Origin: Pseudoscleropodium purum
Taxonomy: Eukaryota > Streptophyta > Bryopsida > Hypnales > Brachytheciaceae
Reading direction: 5' to 3'
Assembly: GCA_963969395.1 (NCBI GenBank)
Contig: OZ017796.1
Coordinates: forward strand, 30,804,243 to 30,868,242
DNA length: 64,000 nt
The notes beneath the pieces are model-generated. The model saw only the letters and a program-made list of their open reading frames with translations. It ran no database searches and had not been told where the DNA came from. Of this stretch, positions 14,443 through 25,700 are shown in pieces (positions within the stretch are counted from its first letter, which is position 1; every line of letters begins with the position of its first letter). The translations under genes and the position numbers were made by a program.

Positions 14443-14635
14443 CAGGGTTGACAAGACGTCCAGACGCGGACGCTGTGTCCGCAGCATCTGCCTATCCCCC
14501 GTCCGCCCCGTCCGTCCGCCTCGCTCGTCCGCTTTCCAACGGCGGTCGGGACGCTGCGTCCGCTAGCGTTCGGACGTCCGGACGTCCGAAAAACGGACGT
14601 TATTTTGGGGCGGACGTTGAAATTCATCAACCCTG
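14443..14635. mobile_element. 193-bp GC-rich hAT-like MITE, copy 1
   Basis: It begins CAGGGTTGAC and ends TTCATCAACCCTG, so the ends are inverted repeats. It is flanked by 8-bp direct repeats acctccaa (14435-14442) and acttccaa (14636-14643), 7 of 8 identical. The interior is dense in CGGACG/CGTCCG hexamers and strikingly GC-rich for this window. An 8-bp target duplication and a CAGGG terminus are typical of the hAT superfamily. Its first ~110 bp match the left end, and its last ~90 bp the right end, of the 11.9-kb element that starts 127 bp downstream, so it looks like an internally deleted relative in the same orientation. Confidence 0.85.
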
Positions 14636-14761
14636 ACTTCCAAGATGCTTTCCATTTCTTTTTGCTACTCACTCACCATATACACAAGCATGACCTCTTG
14701 CTCAAAGATCTATAAGATTTCAAGCACCTCCAAATAGTACTAGTAATCTACCTTTTCCAGA

Positions 14762-14935
14762 CAGGGTTGACACGACGTCCAGACATCCGGAACGTCCGAA
14801 TGCGGACGCTGTGTTCGCAGCGTCCGCCGGGACCGCCCCGTCCGCCTGTCACCCCGTCCGCCCCGCCCGTCCGCTTTGACGGCCCTATTTCCCCCGACCG
14901 CCCTACCCAAACTGCCCTGCGGTCACTCCCTTAAT
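14762..14935. repeat. Left terminal GC-rich array of the 11.9-kb element
   Basis: It starts with the CAGGGTTGA inverted terminus and then carries many GGACG/CGTCC words. GC content falls sharply after about 14935. It matches the left half of the 193-bp MITE. Confidence 0.8.
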
Positions 14936-15320
14936 CTTTAAACAATTAAATGTTAAATGAAGTGCAATGGTTCGCGATTTGTTATTAAAACAATGTCTCT
15001 TATAAGTTCAAAGATTATAAAGTTTGACCATAAGTCCATGATAGTCTTGAAACTATGAAAAAATTTCAATTCATTTTCAGAAGGCAAACTAAAAAAGTTT
15101 GTGACTTCAAATATATATATATACTATTTAAAAAATCAAGATCAACACAAATACAAACATAATCAATATGGGCAAAATGTATTGAATTTAATATAGAATA
15201 CCATACATTGTGTACATTTGGCTAATTGCACATATAATTTTTTTCATTCCAACTCTATATTTCTAAACTAATTTTTAATGCCTATATAACCTATTCAACT
15301 ACTACTTCTGCACTACCAAT
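14936..15320. other. AT-rich spacer
   Basis: It lies between the left terminal array and the end of gene A and includes a short (TA)n at about 15112-15123. No coding sequence was seen. Confidence 0.6.
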
Positions 15321-15500
15321 CTAATATAAATGGCGGAAATGTTCATCTGGCATCGGCCAATGATATGTATTAGAAAATCGCGTAATCACATGGGCCAAAC
15401 TAGTATTTTCATCGTCAGTCTTCGAAGAAATGTGCTTTAAGTAAGCATAAAACACTTTTGCAAAGTCATGAAAGGCAAATTGTGTCGCACTAGGTGTTTT

Positions 15501-16814
15501 TCATAGCAAGTTGAAATACGCCTCTGACATGTTGTTTCCATTCATCCGCCGAGCAATTTTTCGAATGGCATACTCTTCCGACTTACGTGAATACATCGAA
15601 ATGACTTCCACATCTACACCTACTTTATGCAAATATGCAATATGTGGATCCACCCACCATCTCCTCTGCAAAGTTTGTTTCATCTCATCTACTAATGTGA
15701 ATGTGTACAAAGACTTCATTGGCTGAGAAGTTAAGGTGGTCATGCCCCAATCGCAAACTCCAATGTACACACGTGATCCATCCTCTAGAAAATGCAACAA
15801 GATGTTGTCCGGAGAAAGATCATTGTGCAAATGTCTAGCAAGATGCACTGCATACATTATATGCATAAACGCCCATGTCAACTCCGTGCGCTTCTTCCGA
15901 TATCGCCCTAAACGGTGAGCTTTTACAACCTCTTTTTCGGTTGGATTTGTATACATCAAACGGATTTGAATGTTGTCTGGATAGTCCTTATCCATATTCA
16001 ACATTTGTCGAAGAGTTCCACCATTCCACCAATACGCATAACCTTCACATGTCGTTCTGTGCACCGTAGCAAACCGTATCACACCCGCGTGTGGAATTCG
16101 AACAGCCATTGATTTGTTTTGATGTTCTAACTTTGCAAGATCGGGTCGAGTTTGGTAGTGAATGGATTTCTTTGCCGCAAACTTCCAATAAGGAAGTATT
16201 CCTAGACATCCTTCAATACGAACCTTTCGAATCGTTGCATATCCACCTCTCATCGTTCTATCATCAAAAGCAATCACGCGTGTTGTATCTGGAAGTGCTA
16301 TGAGGTGCTGTTTGGTCCTTTTCACTTCAGCAACTCCATCATTGCTTTTCCACCAACCAATTGAACCAACTCGATTGTGCTTTTTGGCGAATGGAGCACA
16401 TCGCCCCCTAAACAAGTCCGCTTTCAGAATCACTTCTTCAAACTGGGCGTTATTGGGTCGATATTCCTTGCCATATTTAACCAAAATGACTCTGGAATTC
16501 CACAAAGCGTCATAAACCTTGTTCTCCAAACATTTGGTGAAGTACGTTTTATGCATTTCGTCATGCCACTTCGCTACATTCAATGCATCCAACAACATCT
16601 GTGTCATGTCTACCTTGAATTTAGACACGCACTCCTCTTGATATCTGATGTACTTATTGTCTAAAGACAATGTTGTTTCCGATTCATAAAATTGAACGAT
16701 GCGCTCGATCATGAATTTTTTGCATTCTTCCGAAGGACTTTGGCGAGCTACCTCCAAGTTTGATGGTCCCTCTCCATGTTTTAACTTCGCAACCTTCTTC
16801 TTCCCGTTCGGCAT
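15501..16814 (-). CDS. Protein-kinase-like protein (gene A of the element)
   Basis: An uninterrupted 437-codon minus-strand frame starts at ATG 16814 and has no introns. The C-terminal half has kinase landmarks in the right order: a glycine loop RGGYAT (about 189-194), a lysine pair in FAAKK (215-216), a glutamate in KLEHQNK (230), a hinge-like YAYWWNGG (259-266), a catalytic loop HNDLSPDN (330-337) with Asp332 and Asn337, and CDWG (354-357) in place of DFG. All metal and catalytic positions are kept, so it could be active. The N-terminal ~180 residues are unrecognised. In the same frame, after the TGA at 15501-15503, coding-like sequence continues about 59 codons to a TAG at 15321. The TGA is one C-to-T change from CGA, so the C-terminus is probably truncated. 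Its likely promoter is the GC array at 17031-17355. Confidence 0.7.
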   Translation of the reverse strand: MPNGKKKVAKLKHGEGPSNLEVARQSPSEECKKFMIERIVQFYESETTLSLDNKYIRYQEECVSKFKVDMTQMLLDALNVAKWHDEMHKTYFTKCLENKVYDALWNSRVILVKYGKEYRPNNAQFEEVILKADLFRGRCAPFAKKHNRVGSIGWWKSNDGVAEVKRTKQHLIALPDTTRVIAFDDRTMRGGYATIRKVRIEGCLGILPYWKFAAKKSIHYQTRPDLAKLEHQNKSMAVRIPHAGVIRFATVHRTTCEGYAYWWNGGTLRQMLNMDKDYPDNIQIRLMYTNPTEKEVVKAHRLGRYRKKRTELTWAFMHIMYAVHLARHLHNDLSPDNILLHFLEDGSRVYIGVCDWGMTTLTSQPMKSLYTFTLVDEMKQTLQRRWWVDPHIAYLHKVGVDVEVISMYSRKSEEYAIRKIARRMNGNNMSEAYFNLL

Positions 16815-17030
16815 CGTGACAAATGAAATTGATATAGATCAAATTTTTTAATTTAAAATTGAATTCACGCGCAAGTGTCCAACAAATTGGCAACAAGGGG
16901 GCCCCAATAAACCACTCTTGCCTTGCCTCGGAAAGGAGCCAATGGAGGATGAACTACCAAGCTCTCCGCTCCACCTCGCATTCACAAGGGACAAAACAAA
17001 AATGACAATGCCGATGGCCCGTCTGCCCCT

Positions 17031-17355
17031 CTTATAAGTTGCGGACGGCCCCAAACCGTCCGCCCGATCGGACGGACCGGGGGTGGCGGATGCATCGGCC
17101 GTCCGCCTCCCCGAAACCCTCGAGCCCTGTCCGCCCGATCGGACGGCCACGGGTGGACAAATCTGGCGTCCGCCCGATCCGACGGGCAGCGGTGGACAGC
17201 CTGTTCGCCCCATCAGATGGCCCCAAACCGTCCACCCGATCGGACAGGCCGCGGATGGCGGACACATCGGCCGTCCACCTCCCCGAAACCCTTGAGCCCC
17301 GTCCACTCGATCGAACGGCCACGGGCGGACAAATCAAGCGTCCGCCCGATCCGAT
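17031..17355 (-). promoter_or_regulatory. GC array plus TATA-like box upstream of gene A
   Basis: This CpG-dense block consists of two tandem copies of a ~175-bp unit (starting at about 17041 and 17217) containing ccgtccgcccgatcggacgg-type words. On the minus strand it ends in cttataag (17031-17038), a TATA-like box about 217 bp before the gene A start codon. The same order (array, TATA-like box, gene) recurs before genes B and C. The promoter role is inferred. Open frames across it are by-products of the repeat. Confidence 0.55.
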
Positions 17356-17949
17356 TTATTTTCCATATTTGAAAATAGAATCTAAAGAAGAACCATTAAT
17401 TGTCTAATTTGGGCATTTCTTCATACCAATAAGAAATCATTTTAGTTTTTAGCAATCGTTGAATGAAAAATAAAAAAATTTCAAATATTCAAATAATTCA
17501 ATCTTTCATAAATTAATTAGAAATACATTTATACTATTTACTAGTTTTTAAATGTAATAAACACACAACAATAATTTCAAAATACACACCATGCTAGTAC
17601 ATATTTAACCTCGAATGCTAAATTCAAAAATAGACATAATATGGCTCTTACAAAGTTATATTTCTTCTTCATATTTTTATTATTTATCAAAGTCGCTCAT
17701 AGCCTTATACATCAACACTATTATAAAATAATACAATGATGTCTTCAACAATATGCTTGCCTACATACATACTTGGTGTACACTATTACACAACACTTTT
17801 TGAAAAAGTGAACAAAATTGTTGTTCAATATTGTTCTATTCATTTAAAATTTTGTACTACTTCTACCAATCTAGTGCTCTATACTTGTCGTGAGAGTAAA
17901 AATGAGAAAATTAAGCAAATACATGCTCACTATATACTTGCATGTTTTT
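17356..17949. other. AT-rich spacer between array A and gene B
   Basis: No coding sequence was recognised. The short plus-strand frame at 17736-18011 overlaps the 3' end of gene B and looks fortuitous. Confidence 0.5.
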
Positions 17950-19262
17950 TTATTCGGAATCTGAATCGGACTCAAATTGTTGACCGCTGCCTCTTCTTTG
18001 TACTCCAATGAACAGACCACCTCCGTAGTTTCTATGATATCCACTCGGTGCACCTCCTTGTCCATAGTTTAAACCTCCAAAAGTAGGAGGAGGAACCGGA
18101 GTAGTAGGCTTTGATCCTCTTTCATTTGAAGCCCCATAATAAGAGGCCCCATGATGCCCGTATGAAACTATGAATCACTTCTAGTTGATCCCGGATAGAA
18201 TTGGGTGCTTCCGTAAAAAGAGCAACTATACTGCGGGGTTACATGGCTTCCTCCACTACTTTCGGAGCCCATTTGAGTGGGCGTCATATAATATGAACTA
18301 GATCCATTAGACCTACTATAGTGCGTGTTGCCATAGCTACCTGCTCCACCTTGAGAGCCAATTTCAGGGAGAGTGCCATAATGAGAACCAACTGTACTTG
18401 AACCACCATAATGCGTGGATCCATAGCTCCCTCTTCCACCTTCATATCTATTTTGAGGATCGTAACCAAAGTATGAACCACCTCTTCCTTGTTCAGATTC
18501 TCACGTTCTATGTTCATGTCCGTAGGACCCACCATGCCTATCTTGCCGTCCACGATCTTCAAGGCTTCTGTGTGTTGCCTCTTGCATTTGTTGTTCGAAT
18601 TCAATTCGTTCTCGTTCTTCTACCCGTTCGTGCCTAACTCCAAATGTGACAAGCGCTTGCATATCATCGTCATCATTGTCATCTGTCCACGCATCTTCAG
18701 CATCTCGTAGAACAACTGAAGGTTGTTGTAGATAACCTTGATTGGACCACTCTGGCATGCAATCGCTTGCGCCCCTCCACTATGTATCTATAATGGCATC
18801 CGTGCGCGTGTAGTTCTCCACATTGCGACCTGTAGCGGTACGCCAGTCCACGTCCTTGTGGAGTACAATCTCTACCCAAACCATTGTCATAACATTATAA
18901 TTCATTATATTTGGTTTGGCGCTTTTAATGCCAAAAACTCAATGCACTTGTGTGTATCGTTGTTTGAAGTGCTCACTTTGGCACGTAAACATTTGTCCTT
19001 CCCAACGTGGCATTTGGTACTCTACACGTTCACGTTGCCAAAGTTTTTGAATGTGAGTCATTTTCACATACTTCTTGCACATTGAACAATCCCACACTCT
19101 TGTTGGTTCTTCTTCCCATCCCGGTTCACCCACGCACAATGGATCGGCCCAAGCATCCCAATCAAACAATTGGGGTCTTCCCTTTCGACTACTTTTTTGG
19201 GTGTTCTATCTTTCGGTATGATGAAGCCGAAGCAAAGAGAATGAAACAATTAGAAAGCTTAA
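17950..19262 (-). pseudogene. Cys/His-domain protein with Gly/Tyr/Ser-rich tail (gene B of the element)
   Basis: One minus-strand frame runs from about 19262 to 18171. It is interrupted by TAG 19206-19208, TGA 18939-18941, TAG 18780-18782, TGA 18501-18503 and TAG 18168-18170, all one C-to-T change from CAG or CGA. After a frameshift near 18170 it continues to TAA 17950-17952. Order of parts: basic SSRKGRP, then WADPL...GWEEE, then WDCSMCKKYVKMTHIQKL, then FTCQSEHFKQRY, then FG.K....I.NY. Next come a Glu/Arg-rich helix and a long tail of Tyr, Gly, Ser and His residues ending ESDSDSE. The N-terminal part aligns with gene C. No fold is recognised; Cys/His spacing suggests metal binding, which is inference. 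The true start is unclear. The array at 19388-19805 lies directly upstream. Confidence 0.5.
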
Positions 19263-19387
19263 GAACCAAAATTTTGATTTAATTAATTAATTAAAATTTT
19301 AAAAGCGTGAACTTTGTGAAAATTTGTAACAATCTCACAACAATCGTTCACTCAAAGCGGAAGGGGCGTGCAGAGCTTCTAAAGCAC

Positions 19388-19805
19388 TGGTCCGCCCACT
19401 CCAAAAGAGAACGATTGTTCGGAATGAGCCGTCCGCCTCCCCATATATATATGTGGACGCCCCGAGGCGAACGTCCAGATCATGCGGACCACATCAGTCC
19501 GCGTGTCAATCGAACGGCCGTAACCGGGCGGACAGGGCGGACAGGGCGGACGCCGAATCGGATAGACAAGGCGGACGAGTATCGGGGCGGACGCCGGATC
19601 GGGCGGACTGGGCGGACGGAGGACAGGGTGGACGGGTATTGGGGGTGGATGGAGCGGACTCCGGATCGGGCGGACAGGGCGGACGGAGAACGGGACAGAC
19701 AAGTATTGGGGCGGACAAGGCGAACGCCGGATCGGGCGGATGGAGAACCGGGCGGACAGGTATTGGGGCGGACAAGGCAGACGCCGGATCGGGCGGACGG
19801 CTCAT
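19388..19805 (-). promoter_or_regulatory. GC array plus TATA-like box upstream of gene B
   Basis: Several 55-70-bp imperfect tandem units share gccggatcgggcggac (about 19590, 19661, 19730 and 19786). The array is rich in GGGCGGAC and lies on the upstream side of gene B. A TATA-like catatatatat is at 19442-19452. The word content is the reverse complement of that in the gene A array (CCGTCCGCCCGATC). Long open frames across it reflect the repeat and were not called as genes. Confidence 0.5.
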
Positions 19806-20275
19806 CTTAAACCCTAAACCCAATGAAGCAAATTGTTCTTTTTTCAAAATCTCACGGTATAGATGTTTAACCCCTAAAGTTCTTTTCACTAAAAACACTT
19901 CAAAACTGCCATTAGTAGTGCAAATACCAAGTCTTGGAAGAAAATTACTTTTGGGCATATGTAACTGTAGGATCTTGTAGTAAATTAGTTGGAAAAGATG
20001 TGGAAAAAATTTTAGACAAATCCACCATTTGGATTGTAAGATATTAGATATTGAATGTTTCATTTAAGGGGGCTACTCAATTATGTCTATTAATGAACAA
20101 TTGGTAGGCTAACAAACCTAACTTAACATGTATTTTAATATTTGTTGCAATTGTTTTAGGAATATTATAACATAACACTATTATAATATTCTTATAAATG
20201 ATATAGTACTAAATCATTTCAAAATCAACAACATTCAAACACAATCTGTCAATCTTGTCTTCCATACTCCTTTAA

Positions 20276-20277
<2 letters not shown>

Positions 20278-20328
<51 letters not shown>

Positions 20329-20334
20329 TATATA
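20278..20334. repeat. (TA)n microsatellite
   Basis: Nearly perfect TA dinucleotides, about 28 copies, with one interruption near its end. Confidence 0.95.
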
Positions 20335-22116
20335 CATACATAAAATATATTAGATAAATCAACATGAACAAATCAATGATTATATATTTCATAGATCTAT
20401 TCTTCATCAATCAAATAAGAGTGCATGTTCAAATATAGACAAAGATGGTTTCTTCATTTGTTCCCAAAAAATAGATAAACAAATAGAGAAAGATATGAAG
20501 TGAATGTTACTTGGAAAATTGGAAAGAAAGAAATTGAAAAGAAAGAAATTGAAGTACTCAATTGCATTTTATTAAATTGGAAAATTGCATGCGGATGGCA
20601 TGAATTAATCTTCATAGATGCTAAACTCATACGAGTTGCATTTCAACATTTATGATTTATGCAATTGATTGAATTGAAAGCTCTTGTAATTACATTTTCA
20701 AATTTTCGATTCAATCATTCAAATTTGCAAGAGTGATTTATGATAGATTTATAACTATAAATGTGAAAACATTGAATGCCTTTATGCGTTTGTTCATCAA
20801 TATATTAATTTTAAATAAATAATATATATTTTTTATAACATATGCATAAACCATTGCATTAAAAAAACAAAAAAACAAAGAGCCAAGCCAAATAGGCTGG
20901 TCAAATGAAGAGAACAAGAGAATAAGAGCCCTACGAGACAGAAAGTAAAGGAAAATAAAGAAAATATCAAAAGGATAAAAAGGAAGGAGCAAGATGCATT
21001 CTTGCAAGACCGTAGAATACATAATGATTTCAAAATCCAAACACATTAACACAAATATATTTTTTATTTCAATGAGAGCCAAAAATGAAAAATGAACTAC
21101 CCTGCTCTCAAAGATTGTACAATGTACATGTTATACAAAATGAACATATAACAGAAAGAGTAGAAGACATTGTTTATCATGATTGAAAACTGAAATGATT
21201 TTTTCTTTCTATATAGAATATTTTATGAAATGTAACAATGTATTTAATTATCATAGTAATTGGTAGAAATCTTTGTGCAATACATAGAAACATTTCATTC
21301 ATGTGGAGTTTTTTCATTTATTTAGGATTAAAATTGAAGTATTATACTCTACAAAGTACAAACCAAAAACAATACCATATACCTAAGTTCAAAAGTTTGC
21401 AATTGTTTCGTGAATTCATTTTGAAAACTCAAACAAAGAAATATTTTATAATCAATATCTTGTTCATTTGAATCATTTCAAAAATCGAATTCCGAATTCA
21501 ATTCCTATTTATAATAGAAATTATATTTGTCAATTTTTTAGATCTTTAAACAATGAACCCTCTTTTTTAAAATTAATATTTAAAAACATCTGAAATAAGA
21601 ATATTGGAATTATCCTTCAAAATAAATATAGCACATGTATAAGTGTATAATGTATTCTACTCCACCAACTTAAGTAACGAATTTTTCTATGTTTTTAAGG
21701 AAAAATATAGCCATACATGATTTGAAAGTTAAATATTGATTCTTTTTCTTTGTTTTCAAATCTAATCAAAATTTCATTAAAAAATATGAAAGACTCGATG
21801 TTCATTTGAAGATCGTGATGCACTTTTAATGAGAAATCACAACCTTTCATTAAATATCATGAGGTTGAAATCCATTAAACTGTTATTCTAATTATGTATT
21901 GGGGCCTTTTTAAAAAATTTCATTTGCTTATGATGAAAAAGGAATTGATTATTTCTGCAAAACATTTGATTTTCTAATGAACTTTAAAAAAATCCCCACC
22001 ATCTTCAGATCTTCTCAAAACCTATTTAGAGGGATAATATAAGTAAATAATCCAAACATATTCAACTTAATTACATTCCCTTCATTCGTAAAACAATTTA
22101 GGGGAGAAAAGAAAAG

Positions 22117-22151
22117 GTTTAGGGTAATTAGGGTATAGGGTTTAGGGTTTA
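22117..22151. repeat. Interstitial telomere-like tract
   Basis: A few degenerate copies of the plant telomere word TTTAGGG (gggtttagggttta at its end). Too short to imply a former chromosome end. Confidence 0.5.
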
Positions 22152-22264
22152 CATTTTTTTTTTAAAAAATGATAAATCAATTACATTGATCCTCATTTAG
22201 CAGTGATTATTAGGCTGTTTTATTTTTGAAATGTTACTGCTCTTTTTGAATAATAATGGCCTCA

Positions 22265-22519
22265 TAGGATGCACCAATGGACAACTGGGCGGACGCCGTC
22301 GGCGGTCAGTGTTTAAGTGGGGCGGTCGGCATGTCCAAAGCGCGGACGGCGTCGGAAGGCGAACAGTGCGAACAGTCCAGTCGGACGAGGCGGTCGGACG
22401 GGGCGACGGGCGGACGGCGCGTCCGTTGCCGAAGCGAACGTCGTCGGTCCGCGCGGCGAACGCGAGGTTCGGGGCCGCTTCGCGCGGTCAGGGGCAAGTC
22501 CGGCGGCGGACGGCTATAA
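22265..22519 (+). promoter_or_regulatory. GC array plus TATA-like box upstream of gene C
   Basis: A CpG-dense block rich in GGCGGACG and GCGGTCGG lies directly before gene C. It ends in ggctataagg (22510-22519), a TATA-like box about 205 bp before the ATG at 22723. This matches the arrangement at genes A and B. The promoter role is inferred from position and from the threefold recurrence. Confidence 0.55.
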
Positions 22520-22722
22520 GGGTGGAGTGACTTTCATTTCTTCTCACTTCAATTCTCCTTGGGTGCCAAGTTGGATGTGCTACTATTGCTTTATGTGCTA
22601 GTTGCTCCTACGGGGTGGAGAGTTGGGGTCCTCTATCTTTTGTTACTGTATTGCGGTTGATGCCATCACTTTTGACTATCACGTGAGATTTTTTTATTCA
22701 CTTCAATTGGTTATTGACAATC

Positions 22723-25700
22723 ATGAACGGCGAAGGTGATCGAAATATGGATGGGGTGACTCTAGGAAGCGAAGCCAAGAAAAAGAGCAAAGTAAAGGGG
22801 GCTACACATGACCTTCGGCTTGACATTTTAAATGACCCTACAATTAAAGCAGAGAGCGGGTGGGATGATAAAATGCGGAGTATTGGACATAAAAAATGTG
22901 CAGGATCTATGTTAAAATGTACCACATTGACAAGTTATAGCCTCAAGAGTCGCACAAGAGTCATACACGGGATTTTTGTTGTAAACCATGGACTTGCAAC
23001 AACAAACATTTTGTCCATCGATTTGAGGAGGTGTGGCGTGTTTTATTCGGAAACAAGCGCAAAAGCAAAGGCTATATTAATTATAGCGTGGCGTGTATAG
23101 TTTACACTGAACTTATATTAAAGCGCAAAATCGATTGGAGCACGTTTCCGACAACAACAGCTTGCCCACTTCTACTTGAAGCCAATCAAAAGGACATTCC
23201 TGACTTGTACAATTCAGAGGGAGAAATAAAAAAAGTATTAAAAAATACTATTGAGGTGAAAACGGATGGTGTGGAGAAAGCCTCAAATGTTGAAGAATTA
23301 CGATCTGTACAATCTCCAACAAAAGCAATCAATGAAAGCTCTTCAAAAAATGTGGAGAAAGATGTGGAGAAAGATGTAGAGGCGTAGGAGGGTGAAGTCT
23401 TTTCCACAGCTCCAACGCGTTTGACCTTTACACCAAATGTTGCGGCACAAACGCAAACAGAGTTTGTAAACGAAGTCAAGGTTTGCACGGAACGCGGGGA
23501 AACTTCAAAAAGTAAAGTAGACGAAGTCTTGGCGGAGAAAGTGGCAAAGGCTAATGCTACAATTGATAGTCTGATAGCCAACAATTGTTTTGATAGTTTG
23601 GTTTACAAATCTCCGCCTATGCATCAAGGCGTCAAATCTAGTCCAGCGTTAAGTTTAGAAGACAAAGTACATACGCTTCGTGGACAAGACGTGACGATTG
23701 ATAATATACCCTCATTATGGAGTTCCGAGCGTAAAAGGCGGGCAGAAGAGTTTCCGTTTACAACGGCATTGCCAAGTCCTCTACATCGAACCTTGCAAGA
23801 CATGTCCAATCCAAAACAATTGGAAAATCTTTTGAAGCTCTCGGTTCAGTTTGCTAACCTTCATGAAGAAATAGGCAGATTGTCTAACCCTGATGATGGT
23901 GCTACTTCTGTTCCAATGAGTCCACTTGCAGATCCAAAGAATGTTGGACATATACTTGATATAGCTTTCAAGATGACGATGTCAGCTGAATTTTTAGCGA
24001 AAGTTGCTTCGACTTTTATGAATTTGGCCAAGGAGTTTTCTTTCATGGCACCAGAGATGTTGAAAGGTGCTATAGCATTTCAGAATCTCACGAAGACTTT
24101 TGGACCACTGTTCGAAGAAAGAGATGTTCACATACTACAATTGGTGGAATATGAGAAGAAAATTGTTGACCTTAGAGGAGTGGAAGCAAGGTGCAAAATG
24201 TTGAAGTTGAAATTAAAGACTTCGGAGAGTGAGGTTGAACATTTAAATCAACAATCATCGAGGCAAATGGAGGAGTTGATGAAGATGCGTAAACGGATTG
24301 CAGAATTATAAGGGACCTCCAAGAATCCGAGTGAAGTTGAAATCTCACTAGTGATTGTACTCGGAGACAGTCAAGAGACTCAAGAGAGTAAAGATAAGCT
24401 CTCTCTTCTTTTTGATAAGGCCGAAGCAAACGACAACCCTGCCATTGTGAATGTACAAGAAAGTCACGACATGAGCATGTTAAAAACGACACAACAACCA
24501 TCAATGGAAAAGCTTTCATCTGTTTACGTGAATGCAGAGACGCAAACGGAGAGTTGTGACTTTGAAGAGTTGAAGCATAAATTGGAGGAGGCAATTGAAG
24601 CAAAAGGAATCATTGAATCCAAGTTGAATCGATTGCAATTGTGCTTGGATTTAAAGAAGTTTATGCCATCTAGCGGCTTGGAGTCTCGATGGTTAGCATG
24701 GGTACAAAGACTCCAAGATAGACCCTCTGTAGTATCTCGAGCAATGGCAGGTCTTCAAACATTGGCAATGGAGTCGAATGAAAATTGCGATGCCATTCAA
24801 AGCTCTTTGAGTTGGTTCAAGACTATGTTTGACCAACATTCTTCTAAGGGATATACGGAGATCACATGTTAGGGAGACATGGATGCCATGTTTGAGCAGC
24901 TAAACCACACAAAGAAGGACCAAGCTCCACCCATCAATTGGGCCTTGGAAGTAGAGGAAGGATGGGTCCCTTACAACACACTTTCAGCACACATCAATGT
25001 AAAAGACAAGCGAGTGGTGTATGCTTGTGATCCAGCCTCTCCAATCTTAAATGGTTGTTGTAGCCTTTACCAAGGCCTCTTCGGACCGGAAGGTGCGGTA
25101 ACCATGGGCCAATGTCGCCACACTTTCCATGTCACTTGCATTGTGAAAGCATCATTCATTCGTTCGGTGTGTGCCGAGTGTCGTAGTCCATTGAGTGCTA
25201 GGTTCTACAAAATGTTTGGTATCTTGGAAACTATGCCTGCAGGCCACGAGTACAATCATTGAAATCTTTCTCTTGATCAAGCGCCGTACAAATTTCAAAA
25301 TTATCAACATTGGAGAAAGCCAATCCGGTAGAATACAAATGAACAGAGGCATGATTTGTACGAGGAATCTCAGCAACCATTGGATTTGGATGTGTGGATG
25401 ATTCACAATAGAGAGGTGGAATTGCGGGCTCGAGGAATCGTAGATGACGCGGCCCGTGAAATGTTTTGTCGCAACATGGGGGGACATTGGAGCTTGCAAT
25501 ACGAAAAGTTCTTTCGTTTTCCAGATAAAAAAGTGGAGAGAGGACTAGAAGATAGTTGGGTGGAGGTGAACCATGGAAAAGAATTCGATGAGTAGTATAA
25601 GGCATACGACCACACCCTCGTAGGTAGGGCCCTTCTATTGTCGAAGTTGGAAGAGGCTGCAAAAGTTCGTGCTGTCTATGATACAAATGGACAAACAAGC

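Larger units (their letters stand above)
19806..22264. other. AT-rich spacer between genes B and C
   Basis: No gene was recognised. At 19867 it holds ttaacccctaaag, followed by about 180 bp resembling 48090-48270, i.e. one end of a piggyBac-type MITE whose other end was not found. It also holds a long (TA)n and a telomere-like tract. The hydrophobic minus frame at 20738-21082 is AT-driven and not called. Confidence 0.5.

Noticed and set aside
15511..16664. Plus-strand frames opposite the kinase-like gene
   Set aside because: Antisense shadows, short and without recognisable motifs.
17032..17407. Overlapping Arg/Pro-rich open frames on both strands in the gene A array
   Set aside because: They follow from the stop-poor GC-rich repeat and are open in several frames at once.
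19307..19980. Frames of 107-185 codons across the gene B array
   Set aside because: Repeat-driven RADRADR-type translations in both directions with no conserved domain.
20738..21082. 114-codon hydrophobic minus-strand frame
   Set aside because: AT-rich low-complexity DNA gives Phe/Leu/Ile-rich text by chance, and no homologous pattern is seen.
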